DNA from: Rhizomonospora bruguierae
GTDB lineage: Bacteria > Actinomycetota > Actinomycetes > Mycobacteriales > Micromonosporaceae
Direction of reading: 5' to 3'
Assembly (NCBI RefSeq): GCF_018397995.1
Contig: NZ_BBQH01000045.1
Span: 1-51,125, forward strand
Length of the DNA stretch: 51,125 nt
Part shown: positions 9,487 through 18,530 of the stretch, in pieces
Layout: every line of letters begins with the position of its first letter
Position numbering within the stretch: the first letter of the stretch is position 1
Notes under the pieces: generated by a model
The model's input: the letters and a program-made list of their open reading frames with translations, nothing else
Databases searched by the model: none
Told to the model about the DNA's origin: nothing
Program-made: the position numbers and the translations under genes

Positions 9487-10563
9487 TCAGGCCGGGTCGC
9501 CGGTCGGCCAACCGAGCAGGCGGGCGCCGAGCACAGCCGCCTGGAGGGTGAACCGCTGGGTGGGTTCGCCGGGGTGGTAGCCGGTCAGGTCCCGGATCCG
9601 GTCCAAGCGGTACGTGACGGCCCGGACCGACAGGTGCATCTGCCGGGCGGTCGCCGTGTAGTTGCCCTGGTTGTCGAAGAGCACGCTCAGCGTGTCCAGG
9701 TAGGGACGGGCGCCGCCCCGGGCACCGGTCAGCGGCCCGAGGACGGTGCTGACCAGGTCGGTGATGGCCCCCCGGTCCCGCAGCAGGACGGGGAAGACCA
9801 GCAGGTCGGCCGTGTTGAGTACGGGCGCGGTGAAGCCGAGCTTGGCGGCGTGGTCCAGCGCGTTGCGGGCCTCGTCGAGCGAGGCGGCCAGGCCCGGCAG
9901 GCCGGGGTGGGTGCGGCCGACCGCGACCTGCCAGCCGCCCGCGCCCACCTCGGCCAGCAGCAGGTGGGCCAGTTCCGCGCCGACCCCCCGCAGGCCGCCC
10001 GCGCTGATGCAGACCAGGTCGCCGTCGCGCAGGGTGGTGAGAATGTTCCCCTCGCCGAACCGGCCGGCCAGCGCGGCGTCGACGCGGTGCGCGATGTCCG
10101 GGGTGAGGCCGACGGCCCGGGCGACCAGGACGGTGTGGGTGGCCGACAGGCGGATGCCGTAGCGGTGGGCGCGCTCGGCCAGGCCACCCGGCTCCGCCCG
10201 CCCGGTCAGCAGGTCGTTGACGAACGCGGCCCGCTCGCGGTCGTGCCGGGCCAGTTCGGCGCGGGTCTGGTGGGCGTACCCGTCGAGGGCCGCCGCGAGC
10301 AGGGCGTGCGCGGTGTCCAGGAGGGCGGCGGCCCGGGCGTGCACGGCCGCCGCGCTGTCGCCCGGGCCGGCGCCGACGGTCGTCCACTGTGCACTGACCG
10401 CGTCCAGCAGGCCGGCGACGAGGGCCGGCAGGGGCAGTCCCGCGTCGGCGGCCCGGGCGCCCAGCCGGGTCGCCGCCGTCCCCGACCCGCCGGCCGGCGC
10501 GCGCAGCAGGTCCGCGCAGTCGCCGGCCAGCCAGGGCACCGCGGCGGGACCGGCGTCAGACAC
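9487..10563 (-). CDS. PucR/CdaR-like transcriptional regulator
   Basis: A 358-residue protein with a helical N-terminal sensor-like region, a middle GGDEF-like degenerate domain, and a C-terminal PucR-type HTH around residues 290-345 (LFDNQGNYTATARQMHLSVR followed by AVTYRLDRIRDLTG). The start overlaps the end of the ABC permease gene by 8 bp, so it is the third gene of a minus-strand ATPase-permease-regulator operon. Being embedded in the operon suggests feedback control of the transporter; this is inference. Confidence 0.85.
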   Translation of the reverse strand: MSDAGPAAVPWLAGDCADLLRAPAGGSGTAATRLGARAADAGLPLPALVAGLLDAVSAQWTTVGAGPGDSAAAVHARAAALLDTAHALLAAALDGYAHQTRAELARHDRERAAFVNDLLTGRAEPGGLAERAHRYGIRLSATHTVLVARAVGLTPDIAHRVDAALAGRFGEGNILTTLRDGDLVCISAGGLRGVGAELAHLLLAEVGAGGWQVAVGRTHPGLPGLAASLDEARNALDHAAKLGFTAPVLNTADLLVFPVLLRDRGAITDLVSTVLGPLTGARGGARPYLDTLSVLFDNQGNYTATARQMHLSVRAVTYRLDRIRDLTGYHPGEPTQRFTLQAAVLGARLLGWPTGDPA

Positions 10564-11344
10564 CGATGTCGCGGCGGTCGAACAGGACCACCCCGGCGAC
10601 CGTGGTCGCGGCCCCGGCGGCCACCAGGACGAGCAGTTCGGCCGGGTGCCAGCCGGTGTGCAGCGGGTCGGTGCCGATGAAGTAGTGGAACGGCGACAGC
10701 CAGCGCAGCCAGCCCCAGGCGCCGGCCATGCCGCTGACGGCGTTGGCGAGGTAGGTCGCCAGGGCGATGGCGCCGGTGACCGCCAGCACCATGCCGCGCC
10801 CGCCGGTCGCCGCGCCGACCAGAAACGCGATGCCGGTGAAGCACCAGACCAGCGCGACCAGCCCGAAGGCCGCGGCGGACACCCGCGACAGCGGAATCTG
10901 CATGCCGACCGCGGGCACGATCACCATCAGCAGGACCCACGGGACGGCCGCGACGGCGGTGACCGCGGTGCCGGTGGCGGCCAGCCGCTGACCGGCGAAC
11001 GCTCGCCGCGACACCGGGTTGACCAGCAGCAACTCCATGCCGCCGTCCTCCTCGGGCCGGGCGATCGTGCGCGCGGTCAGCGTGATCGCGCACATGAGCA
11101 GCAGCAGCGGACCGATCAGGCTGAAGACGGTCGCCTGGAGGTAGCCGGCGGCCGAGAGCATGTCCGCGATGCCGAGGAAGTCCAGCATCCCCTTGGGCAG
11201 GGCGTCCTGCTTCATCTCGGCGGCGCCCTGGAACCGGCGGTAGAACGAGGTGTAGATGACGGTGAAGGCGGCCACCCCGGCCGCCCAGCCGGCCAGCGCG
11301 CGACGGTCGTCGCGCCAGGTCTTACGCACCAGCGCGGGTAGCAT
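10556..11344 (-). CDS. ABC-2 type transporter permease
   Basis: A 262-residue membrane protein starting MLPALVRKTWRDDRRALAGW, then six hydrophobic stretches including ATVFSLIGPLLLLMCAITLT and a C-terminal LLVLVAAGAATTVAGVVLF. GMELLLVNPVSRRAFAGQRL is the usual ABC-2 cytoplasmic loop. It overlaps both neighbours (23 bp with the ATPase gene and 8 bp with the regulator gene), so the three genes are translationally coupled. Confidence 0.88.
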   Translation of the reverse strand: MLPALVRKTWRDDRRALAGWAAGVAAFTVIYTSFYRRFQGAAEMKQDALPKGMLDFLGIADMLSAAGYLQATVFSLIGPLLLLMCAITLTARTIARPEEDGGMELLLVNPVSRRAFAGQRLAATGTAVTAVAAVPWVLLMVIVPAVGMQIPLSRVSAAAFGLVALVWCFTGIAFLVGAATGGRGMVLAVTGAIALATYLANAVSGMAGAWGWLRWLSPFHYFIGTDPLHTGWHPAELLVLVAAGAATTVAGVVLFDRRDIGV

Positions 11345-12248
11345 CGCCGGCTCCTTCGCTGTGGTAGTAGAAGGACAGGAACGTCTCCTCCAGGTCGGGC
11401 TCGGCCGACAGCAGGTCCACGACCTCGTGCCGCGCCGCCGCCTTGATCAGCGGGTCGAGCCGGCCGTCGACCGTGCACTTCAGCACCGGGCCGGACACGG
11501 TCACGTCGCCGACCCCGGGCAGCCCGGCGAACTCGCCCGGGTCCACCGGGTCCGCGAAGTGGATCTCGACGGACCGGACGGCACGCCGGCCCAGCGACTC
11601 CACCCGCTCGACGGCGGCCAGCCGGCCGTCGCGCACGATCGCCACCCGGTCGGCGACCTGCTGCACCTCGGCCAGGACGTGGGAGGACATGAACACGGTC
11701 TGGCCGGCGGCGCGGGCGTCCCGGACCATGGCCAGGAACTCCTGCTGCATCAGCGGGTCCAGGCCGCTGGTGGGCTCGTCCAGCACGAGCAGGGCGGGCT
11801 GGTGCATGAACGCCTGGACCAGGCCGACCTTCTGCTTGTTGCCCTTGCTCATGGCGCGCACCGGCCGGGTCAGGTCCAGGTCGAGCCGCTCGGCCAACTC
11901 CGTGACCCGGGACCAGGCCACGCCGCCCCGGGCGTCGCCGAGGAACCGCAGCAGGTCCGCGGCCCGTTCCCGGCCGGGGAACGCCAACTCGCCCGGCAGG
12001 TAGCCGATCCGGCCGTGCAGGGTGGCCTTGTCCCGGCGGGGATCCAGCCCGAGGACGGTGGCCCGGCCGCGGGTCGGGCGCAGGAAATCCAGCAGGAGCC
12101 GGATCGTGGTGGTTTTCCCGGCGCCGTTCGGCCCCAGGAAGCCCATCACCTCCCCCGGCTCGACCCCGAGGGTGAGACCCTCGATCCCCCGGCGCGGGCC
12201 GTAGAACTTCGTCAGGTCCTCGGCGAGCACCGCGTAATCGCTCGTCAT
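11322..12248 (-). CDS. ABC transporter ATP-binding protein
   Basis: A 308-residue ATPase with Walker A GPNGAGKT (near residue 40), a signature-like MSKGNKQKVGLVQAF, Walker B LLVLDEPTSGLDP and H-loop SSHVLAE. A C-terminal extension of about 90 residues ends ETFLSFYY, the usual tail of drug/antibiotic-type ABC-2 ATPases. The ATG lies at 12246-12248. It is the first gene of the ABC/PucR operon. Substrate unknown. Confidence 0.92.
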   Translation of the reverse strand: MTSDYAVLAEDLTKFYGPRRGIEGLTLGVEPGEVMGFLGPNGAGKTTTIRLLLDFLRPTRGRATVLGLDPRRDKATLHGRIGYLPGELAFPGRERAADLLRFLGDARGGVAWSRVTELAERLDLDLTRPVRAMSKGNKQKVGLVQAFMHQPALLVLDEPTSGLDPLMQQEFLAMVRDARAAGQTVFMSSHVLAEVQQVADRVAIVRDGRLAAVERVESLGRRAVRSVEIHFADPVDPGEFAGLPGVGDVTVSGPVLKCTVDGRLDPLIKAAARHEVVDLLSAEPDLEETFLSFYYHSEGAGDATRAGA

Positions 12249-12410
12249 AGCTCACTATCGTGGCGATCGGGCACGCCGGTATCCAGGGCGGCACCCGGCC
12301 GACATTCCACCGCCGCCGCTTCCGGGGCCCGGCAACAGAGCCCCGCGGCTGGGCACGCCGACCTTAGATCCCCGCCGGCTTCCTCGCCGCGGGCCGCTGA
12401 CGCGGCCTCG

Positions 12411-12845
12411 TCAGGCCGGCACCGCCTCGATCAGCCGGAGCCCCTCCACGGCGGGGGGCGTCAGGGTCAGTTCGCCGATCCGGTCCAGCGGGAACCAGCG
12501 GACCCCGGAGGCGGATCCGCCCTCCTCCGTCACGGTCGCTTCGCCGGCCATGAGCGTCGCGCGGTACAGCAGCGCCACCACGTTCCACTGGATGCCGTTC
12601 CGCTCGGCCAGGTACGAGCGCCCGTCGACCAGGGTGGCCTCGGCGATCTCCAGGCCCGCCTCCTCGCGCAGTTCCCGGGTGAGCGCGTCCCGGGGCTGCT
12701 CGCCCGGGTCCAGCCCGCCGCCGGGCAGGTTCCAGGCGCCGGGGGCGAAGACCGGGGACGCCTCGTTGAGCTGCGTCAGCAGGATCGAGGCGTCGTTGAC
12801 GGCCACCGCGTAGGCGGTGACCCGTAGCCGCGGTTCGTCGTTCAC
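12411..12845 (-). CDS. Nudix hydrolase
   Basis: A 144-residue protein with a complete Nudix box: Gly43, Glu49, then REL at 57-59, EE at 61-62 and Gly64, matching GX5EX7REUXEEXGU. It hydrolyses a nucleoside diphosphate linked to some group X, with Mg2+; the substrate cannot be told. It is monocistronic, 162 bp upstream of the ABC operon on the same strand. No unusual residues are seen. Confidence 0.92.
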   Translation of the reverse strand: MNDEPRLRVTAYAVAVNDASILLTQLNEASPVFAPGAWNLPGGGLDPGEQPRDALTRELREEAGLEIAEATLVDGRSYLAERNGIQWNVVALLYRATLMAGEATVTEEGGSASGVRWFPLDRIGELTLTPPAVEGLRLIEAVPA

Positions 12846-13029
12846 CCATGCCTCCCGGGACCGTGGTCGCGTTCACCTTCACGCTGCCACAGCCGGGGCG
12901 GCCACGCTGCCGCATCGGCAAGGCGGTCGCCGCCGGTTCCCCGCCCCACCCGGTGCGGGCGAGGAACCGGCGGTACGCCTCCACGCGGGGCCGCGCGCCG
13001 GAGCCCAGATGCCGGCCCCGGCACGGACC

Positions 13030-14613
13030 TCAGTGCAGCATCGCCGGGGCCGCTGCGCGGTCGCCGCCGTCGCCGCTCGGGTCCTGCACCAGCGGGGACT
13101 CCTCCCGCTTGCGGGGCAGGAACGCGATCGGGATGAACGTGGCCAGCACCAGCGCGAACCCGACCCAGAACGTCGTGCCGAACGAGTCGGCCACGAAGTG
13201 CAGGCCGCGCTGGAAGATCGCCTCCGGCAGCGGTATCTGCGCCCCGTGCTGCTTCGCGATCGCCGCGGCGGCCTCCGTCACCGACTCGCCGGTGCGCGGG
13301 TCGGTGAAGCCCGGGATCGGGGTGGACCCGTTCAGCCGGCTGGTGAGGACCACGGACATGACCGCGGCGCCGACCGATCCACCGATCTGCTGGATGATGT
13401 TCGTCAGCGTGGAGCCGCGCGCCACCTCGGTGGTGTGCAGCGTCCGCAGCGCCGAGGTCATGATCGGCATCATCGTGCCGCCCATGCCCAGGCCCATCAC
13501 GAACAGCGAGCCGCACAGCAGCACGTACGAGGTGTCCGTGCCGACCTGGGTGAACGTGAAGAACCCGGCGGCGATCAGCGCCATCGCGAACGGCACGGTA
13601 CGCCCGACCGGGAGCTTGTCGGCCAGCATGCCGGCGATCGGCATGGTGAGCATCGCACCGATGCCCTGCGGCGCCATCAGCAGGCCGGCGTGCAGCGTGG
13701 ATTCCCCGCGCACCTGCAGGAAGTAGCTCGGGAACAGCAGCCCGGCACCCATGAACGCGATGATGAACACGAACAGCGAGAGCACCGCGATCCGCAGGTT
13801 GCGGTTGCGGAACAGCCGCAGGTCCAGCAGCGGGTGCTTCGGCCGGAACGAGTACAGCACGAAGCCGATCACCAGCAGGCCACCGACCAGCATCGTGGCC
13901 CAGACCTTGCCGGCGGTGATCGTGCCGGTCTCGGGCAGCGACGAGACGCCGTAGAGGAACAGCGCCAGGCCCGGGGACAGCATCAGCATGCCGAGGAAGT
14001 CGAACGACTCGGACTGCTCCGGCCTGTCCTTCGGCAGCGCGACCTGGGCGTACACGAGCGCGAGCGCACCGATCGGAACGTTGATCAGGAAGATCCAGTG
14101 CCAGCTGGCCGCCTCGATCAGCCAGCCACCGAGGATCGGGCCGCCGATCGGGCCGAGCAGCATCGGGATGCCGAGCACCGCCATCAGCCGGCCGATCCGC
14201 TGCGGGCCGGCCGCCCGGGTCATGATCGTCATACCGAGCGGCATCAGCATGCCGCCGCCGAGGCCCTGCAGCACCCGGTAGGTGACGAGTTGCCCGATCG
14301 AGTCGGCGGTGGCGCACAGCGCGGAGCCGGCCGTGAACAGCAGCAGCGCGAGCATGTACAGCCGCTTGGTGCCGAACCGGTCGGCGGCCCAACCGCTGAG
14401 CGGGATCACCGTGGCCAGCGCGAGCGTGTAGCCCGTCATGGTCCAGGCGACCTGGGCGTAGGTGGCGCCGAATTCCTCCTGGAATGTCGGCAGCGCGACG
14501 CTCACGACGGTGACGTCCAGAATGGACATGATCGCCCCGAGCACCACGACTCCGGCAATCTTGAGAACGGCGGCGTCGAGCTTCATCGGCGCCGCCGCGG
14601 CTTGCTCGGTCAC
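13030..14613 (-). CDS. DHA2-family MFS exporter (EmrB/QacA-like)
   Basis: A 527-residue protein with about 14 membrane helices. The N-terminal helix holds SILDVTVVSVALPTFQEEFG, followed by the motif A region GWAADRFGTKRLYM and motif C-like VLGIPMLLGPIGGPILGGWL. The GTG at 14611-14613 is chosen because GGAGGTCAT stands directly in front; the frame runs open further upstream without a better site. A proton-coupled multidrug or metabolite exporter is expected. No regulator gene is adjacent. Confidence 0.9.
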   Translation of the reverse strand: MTEQAAAAPMKLDAAVLKIAGVVVLGAIMSILDVTVVSVALPTFQEEFGATYAQVAWTMTGYTLALATVIPLSGWAADRFGTKRLYMLALLLFTAGSALCATADSIGQLVTYRVLQGLGGGMLMPLGMTIMTRAAGPQRIGRLMAVLGIPMLLGPIGGPILGGWLIEAASWHWIFLINVPIGALALVYAQVALPKDRPEQSESFDFLGMLMLSPGLALFLYGVSSLPETGTITAGKVWATMLVGGLLVIGFVLYSFRPKHPLLDLRLFRNRNLRIAVLSLFVFIIAFMGAGLLFPSYFLQVRGESTLHAGLLMAPQGIGAMLTMPIAGMLADKLPVGRTVPFAMALIAAGFFTFTQVGTDTSYVLLCGSLFVMGLGMGGTMMPIMTSALRTLHTTEVARGSTLTNIIQQIGGSVGAAVMSVVLTSRLNGSTPIPGFTDPRTGESVTEAAAAIAKQHGAQIPLPEAIFQRGLHFVADSFGTTFWVGFALVLATFIPIAFLPRKREESPLVQDPSGDGGDRAAAPAMLH

Positions 14614-14831
14614 ATGACCTCCAGGTATCACTGGCCAGCCGGGCGAAGTCGACGCACCAGGTAAAGATGGATGTGGCGCGGAGGCCCCCCGGCCCCGCAT
14701 CTCCTCCGCCAGCCACTGTTCCGAGCCAAGAATCACAGGCACCACCGGCCGGGCGCACGCCCGCCCGCGCGGACGTGTCCTGGCTCACGTTTCGGCACCG
14801 GCGGCCCGGCCCCGCCGGCCGGACCACCTGG

Positions 14832-16121
14832 TCACCGATGGTGCAGGATGCGATCCCAGACGCTCGGCGGCTCCAACTGTGCGCCGCTGCGCAGCGCGGT
14901 GACGACCGGTTCGCCCGCACCGGTGGCCGCGGTCACCCGTCCGTGTTCGGATCCGGCCGGCAACCGTCCCGGCACGGTCGGAATCTCGACACGCAGCCGC
15001 ACCCGCATGCCCGGCCAGGCCACCACGGAGACGTCCTTCGCGGCGTGGATCGTCGTGCCGGCGCCCAGCGGTCCGTGCACCGTGGCGACCTGGTCGCCCG
15101 CCCGCAGCACCGGGCGCAGCGCGATCGCGGCGGCCGCGGCGCGGACCAGCGGCCGGGTCGCCTTGAACACCCGGTCCAACTGGACGGGCGTGTTAGCGCC
15201 GGGCTGGCCCAGCACGGCGCCCACGACGGTGACCTTCCGCCCGCCGGCCTTGACCACCGCGGCGAAGACCAGGCAGCCACCGGCCTCGTCGGTGGAGCCG
15301 GTCTTGATCCCCACGACGCCGTCCCGGCCGACCAGCGAGTTGTAGTTCTTCACCACGCCGGCGACCGGCAGCGTGGCCGACTTCTGCGCCACGATCTCCG
15401 CGAACGCCGGCAGCCGCATCGCCTCGCGGGCCAGGATCACCTGGTCGACGGCGGTGCTCACGGTACCCGGGTCGAGGCCGGACGGATCGGTGTAGGTGGT
15501 GTTCTTCATGCCCAGCGCGGCCGCGGTGTCGTTCATCTTGTCGACGAACGCCTCGATGCTGCCCGCGTCCCAGGCGGCGAGGATCCGGGCCATGTTGTTC
15601 GCCGACGGCAGCAGCACCGCCTGCAACGCTTCGCGCTCGGTGAAGACCGCGCCCGCCACGACCCTCACCAGGGACTCCCCGCGCGCCGCCTCCTCCGGGT
15701 ACGCCGCCGCCTGGGCCGCGCTGACGGTGAGCTTCGGTCCGTGCTCGCCCCGCTTGAGCGGGTGCTCGGTCAGGATGACGTAGGCGGTCATCACCTTGGT
15801 GACGCTCGCGATCGGCACCGGCCGGCTCCCGCCCGAGGCGCCGAGCGACCCCACCCCCGGCACCGTGAGCGCGGCCTGCCCGGTCGCCGGCCACGGCATC
15901 ACCGGCGCCTTACCGGGAATGACCACGGACGCGGGCAGGGTGCGGGTGACCTCGGGCGCGGGCAGCGGGTGGCGCAACGGTGCGACCGCGAACAGCACGG
16001 CGGCGCCCAGCAGCACGGCCAGCAGGCCGCTGACCAGCAGCCAGGGCCCGCGGCCCCGGCGCCGCTTCGGCGGATCCGGCCGGACCGGCCGCAACACCTG
16101 CGTGGTCGCCGAGTCGAACAT
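14832..16121 (-). CDS. D-alanyl-D-alanine carboxypeptidase (class C low-molecular-weight PBP, peptidase S11)
   Basis: A 429-residue penicillin-binding protein. After a basic cytoplasmic stub (PPKRRRGRG) one hydrophobic segment (LLVSGLLAVLLGAAVLFAVA) anchors or exports it. The active-site triad is complete: Ser106-VT-Lys109, Ser173-Ala-Asn175 and Lys273-Thr-Gly. A beta-rich PBP5-like C-terminal domain follows. It trims the terminal D-Ala of peptidoglycan stem peptides outside the membrane. The ATG at 16119-16121 with GGGGAGGATG upstream is preferred to earlier in-frame starts. Confidence 0.92.
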   Translation of the reverse strand: MFDSATTQVLRPVRPDPPKRRRGRGPWLLVSGLLAVLLGAAVLFAVAPLRHPLPAPEVTRTLPASVVIPGKAPVMPWPATGQAALTVPGVGSLGASGGSRPVPIASVTKVMTAYVILTEHPLKRGEHGPKLTVSAAQAAAYPEEAARGESLVRVVAGAVFTEREALQAVLLPSANNMARILAAWDAGSIEAFVDKMNDTAAALGMKNTTYTDPSGLDPGTVSTAVDQVILAREAMRLPAFAEIVAQKSATLPVAGVVKNYNSLVGRDGVVGIKTGSTDEAGGCLVFAAVVKAGGRKVTVVGAVLGQPGANTPVQLDRVFKATRPLVRAAAAAIALRPVLRAGDQVATVHGPLGAGTTIHAAKDVSVVAWPGMRVRLRVEIPTVPGRLPAGSEHGRVTAATGAGEPVVTALRSGAQLEPPSVWDRILHHR

Positions 16122-16288
16122 CGAGACATCCTCCCCATGCGGCGCGCGCACCCTCCGGCGCTCCCGGCCATCCGGCCGTGCCCGCGAAGTAGTGCATTGT
16201 CGCACCAGCGGGAAACGCCCGTCCGACGGCCGCGGCGTCAGCGGGGCCGGCTCGGGCGGCGGACCCGGCGCCACCACGACCTTGCCGG

Positions 16289-17983
16289 CTACCCGGCCCT
16301 GGTCTCGGCGGGCAGGACGCCGACGTGGTGGAGCAGGGCACGCGCGGCGACGATCGCGGCCGGCGTGTCCGGGAAGACCCGGCCGGCGGCCGTGAGCCGC
16401 TCCAGGATGCCCAGGGCCGCGAGGGTCCGGCGGTGCTCGGGGCGGATGCCGGACAGGTGGACGACGATGCCGCGGTGCTCGAGCCGCTCGATGGCGTCCC
16501 GCAGCACCAGGGCGCCGGTGCCGTCGATCGCGCTGACCCGGGACATCCGCAGGATGACCACCCGCACATCAGCCACCTCGGACAGCTCCAGCAGGAACCG
16601 GTGCGCGGCGGCGAAGAACAGCGGCCCGTCCAGCCGGTACGCCACGATGTGCTCGGCCAGCAGCGCCGCCTCCTCGGCGCGGTGGTCGCCCGTGTCCAGC
16701 GGCACCTGGTCCACCCGCACCGAGCGGGCGATCTTCCGCACGGCGAGCACGACCGCGGCGGCCAGGCCCGCGAGCACCGCCGTGACGAGGTCGAAGGTGA
16801 GCGTGATGAGCGCCGTGAGGACCATGATGGCGGCGTCCGACCGGGTGGCGCGGGCCAGGGCGCACAGCGAGCCGACCTCGATCATGCGGATCGCCGTGGC
16901 CAGCAGCACGCCGGCCAGCGCCGCGATGGGGATGCGGGCGACCAGCGGCGCGACGGCGACCATGATGGCGGCGAGCACCAGCGCGTGGGTCAGGGCGGCC
17001 AGCCGGGAGCCGGCGCCGGACCGGACGTTGACGGCGGTGCGGGCGATCGCGGCGGTGGCCGGGACCCCGCCGAACATCGGGGCCGCCACGTTCGCCACGC
17101 CCTGGCCGAACAGTTCCCGGTCCGGGTCGTGGCGCTGGCCGACCGACATGCCGTCGGCGACGGTGGCGGACAGCAGCGACTCCAGCGCGGCCAGCGCCGC
17201 CACGGCGAGCGCGGACCCGGCCAGTGCGGGGATGGCCGACACGTCCAGGAACGCCAGCGATGGCGCCGGCAGGGTCGACGGCAGCGCGCCGATCCGCGGC
17301 ACGTCGAGCCGGACCGCCTCGGCGACCAGCGTCGCGGCGACGATGGCGAGCAGGGAGAACGGCACGGTCGGCCGCCACCGCGCGCCGGCGAGCATCACCG
17401 CCACGACGCCGACCGCGAGCGCCAGCGCCACCCAGTGCGGACCCAGCCGGACGAACTCGACGGCGGCCCGCGCGGCCACGACCGCGACCCGGTCCCCCTC
17501 CGGCGTGGGCACCCCGAGCGCGGCCGGCACCTGCTGGAGGAAGATGACCGCGGCGATGCCGACGGTGAAGCCCTCCACCACCGGCGCCGGCACGTACCGG
17601 ACGTAGCGGCCCGCGCCGACCACGGCGAGCCCCATCAGCAGCAGCCCCGCCAGCAGCCCGACGGTCAGCACCCCGCCCGGGCCGTGCGCCGCGACGATCG
17701 GCACCAGCACCACGGTCATCGCGCCGGTCGGCCCGGACACCTGGAGGTTGGAGCCACCGAACACGGCCGCCAGGGCGCCGGCCACCACGGCGGTGGCCAG
17801 GCCCGCCGCCGCGCCCAGCCCGGACGAGACCCCGAACCCGAGGGCCAGGGGCAGGGCGACGATGGCGACGGTCACGCCCGCGACGAGATCCCGCCGCGGC
17901 TGCCGCCGGACGGCGTCCAGGTCCGCGCGGGCGGGAAGCAGGCCGACCAACCGGGCGCCCAGGGCCCGCACCGCGGCGCTCAA
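16289..17983 (-). CDS. SulP/SLC26 family anion transporter with STAS domain
   Basis: A 564-residue protein. The transmembrane part begins DLVAGVTVAIVALPLALGFG, the SulP signature region, and continues for 10-14 helices; a C-terminal STAS domain of about 120 residues includes VRVVILRMSRVSAIDGTGA. It should carry sulfate, bicarbonate or another small anion into the cell. The likely start is a TTG at 17981-17983 overlapping the ArsR stop as TTGA; no ATG or GTG fits better. Co-transcription with ArsR suggests metal- or redox-responsive control. Anion identity unknown. Confidence 0.85.
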   Translation of the reverse strand: MSAAVRALGARLVGLLPARADLDAVRRQPRRDLVAGVTVAIVALPLALGFGVSSGLGAAAGLATAVVAGALAAVFGGSNLQVSGPTGAMTVVLVPIVAAHGPGGVLTVGLLAGLLLMGLAVVGAGRYVRYVPAPVVEGFTVGIAAVIFLQQVPAALGVPTPEGDRVAVVAARAAVEFVRLGPHWVALALAVGVVAVMLAGARWRPTVPFSLLAIVAATLVAEAVRLDVPRIGALPSTLPAPSLAFLDVSAIPALAGSALAVAALAALESLLSATVADGMSVGQRHDPDRELFGQGVANVAAPMFGGVPATAAIARTAVNVRSGAGSRLAALTHALVLAAIMVAVAPLVARIPIAALAGVLLATAIRMIEVGSLCALARATRSDAAIMVLTALITLTFDLVTAVLAGLAAAVVLAVRKIARSVRVDQVPLDTGDHRAEEAALLAEHIVAYRLDGPLFFAAAHRFLLELSEVADVRVVILRMSRVSAIDGTGALVLRDAIERLEHRGIVVHLSGIRPEHRRTLAALGILERLTAAGRVFPDTPAAIVAARALLHHVGVLPAETRAG

Positions 17984-18450
17984 CGCCGCGATGCCGTGAC
18001 GTCGCCCGTGCCGCTGGCCACCGCGGCGCCGGGCGCCGTGGGACCGGCCGCCCTGGCGCTCGTCGCCGCGACGCCGGTTGACGTGGCGCCGCCACGCGCC
18101 GCGGTGCCGGCCGGGTGGGACGTGGGCTCCTCGCGCAGGGCCTCCAGCAACTCGGTCTGCCCGACCAGCATCTCGGTCAGGATCCGCCGGGCGGCCCGCA
18201 TGAGGTCCGCGACGTCGGGACCGGCCAGGGCGTACACGACCGCGGAGCCCTCGCGGGTGGAGGTCACGATCCCGGCGCGGCGCAGCACGCCGAGTTGCTG
18301 TGAGAGGCTGGACGGCTCGATGTCCAGTTCGGCCAGGATGTCCCGCACCGCCATGGGCCGCTCGCCGAGCAGTTCGAGCACGCGGATGCGCACCGGATGG
18401 CCGAGCATCCGGAAGAACTCCGCCTTCTTCTGATACAACGGTACGGGCAT
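17980..18450 (-). CDS. ArsR-family transcriptional regulator
   Basis: A 156-residue protein with a winged HTH in residues 10-95 (FRMLGHPVRIRVLELLGE, then SSLSQQLGVLRRAGIVTSTR) and a low-complexity Ala/Thr/Gly tail of about 45 residues that is unusual for the family. No Cys is present from this start, so a Cys-based metal site is absent. The ATG at 18448-18450 is preferred to a TTG eight codons upstream, which lies in the putative operator. No clear Shine-Dalgarno precedes it, so it may be leaderless. Stop and SulP start overlap (TTGA). Confidence 0.88.
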   Translation of the reverse strand: MPVPLYQKKAEFFRMLGHPVRIRVLELLGERPMAVRDILAELDIEPSSLSQQLGVLRRAGIVTSTREGSAVVYALAGPDVADLMRAARRILTEMLVGQTELLEALREEPTSHPAGTAARGGATSTGVAATSARAAGPTAPGAAVASGTGDVTASRR

Positions 18451-18474
18451 ATGAGCAATTGAACATGTCTTCAA
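18451..18474 (-). promoter_or_regulatory. Putative ArsR operator/promoter
   Basis: Directly upstream of the ArsR ATG, TTGAA (18459-18463) and TTCAA (18470-18474) form a dyad with a 6-bp spacer. ATATGAGCA and TGAACATGT around it give an imperfect 9-2-9 repeat resembling SmtB/ArsR-type sites. The stretch is AT-richer than its surroundings. The function is inferred from position only. Confidence 0.5.
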
Positions 18475-18530
18475 GTCATCATGCCACGCCGGGTGCCGCG
18501 ACTGTGCCGGCGATCACCTTCGGGCACCGG

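Noticed and set aside
12817-17606. Very long plus-strand open frames (12817-14664 and 14667-17606)
   Set aside because: They are antisense to a clear MFS exporter, a D-Ala-D-Ala carboxypeptidase and SulP. Their translations are Arg/Gln/Pro/Ser-rich without any family resemblance, a known effect of high GC content.
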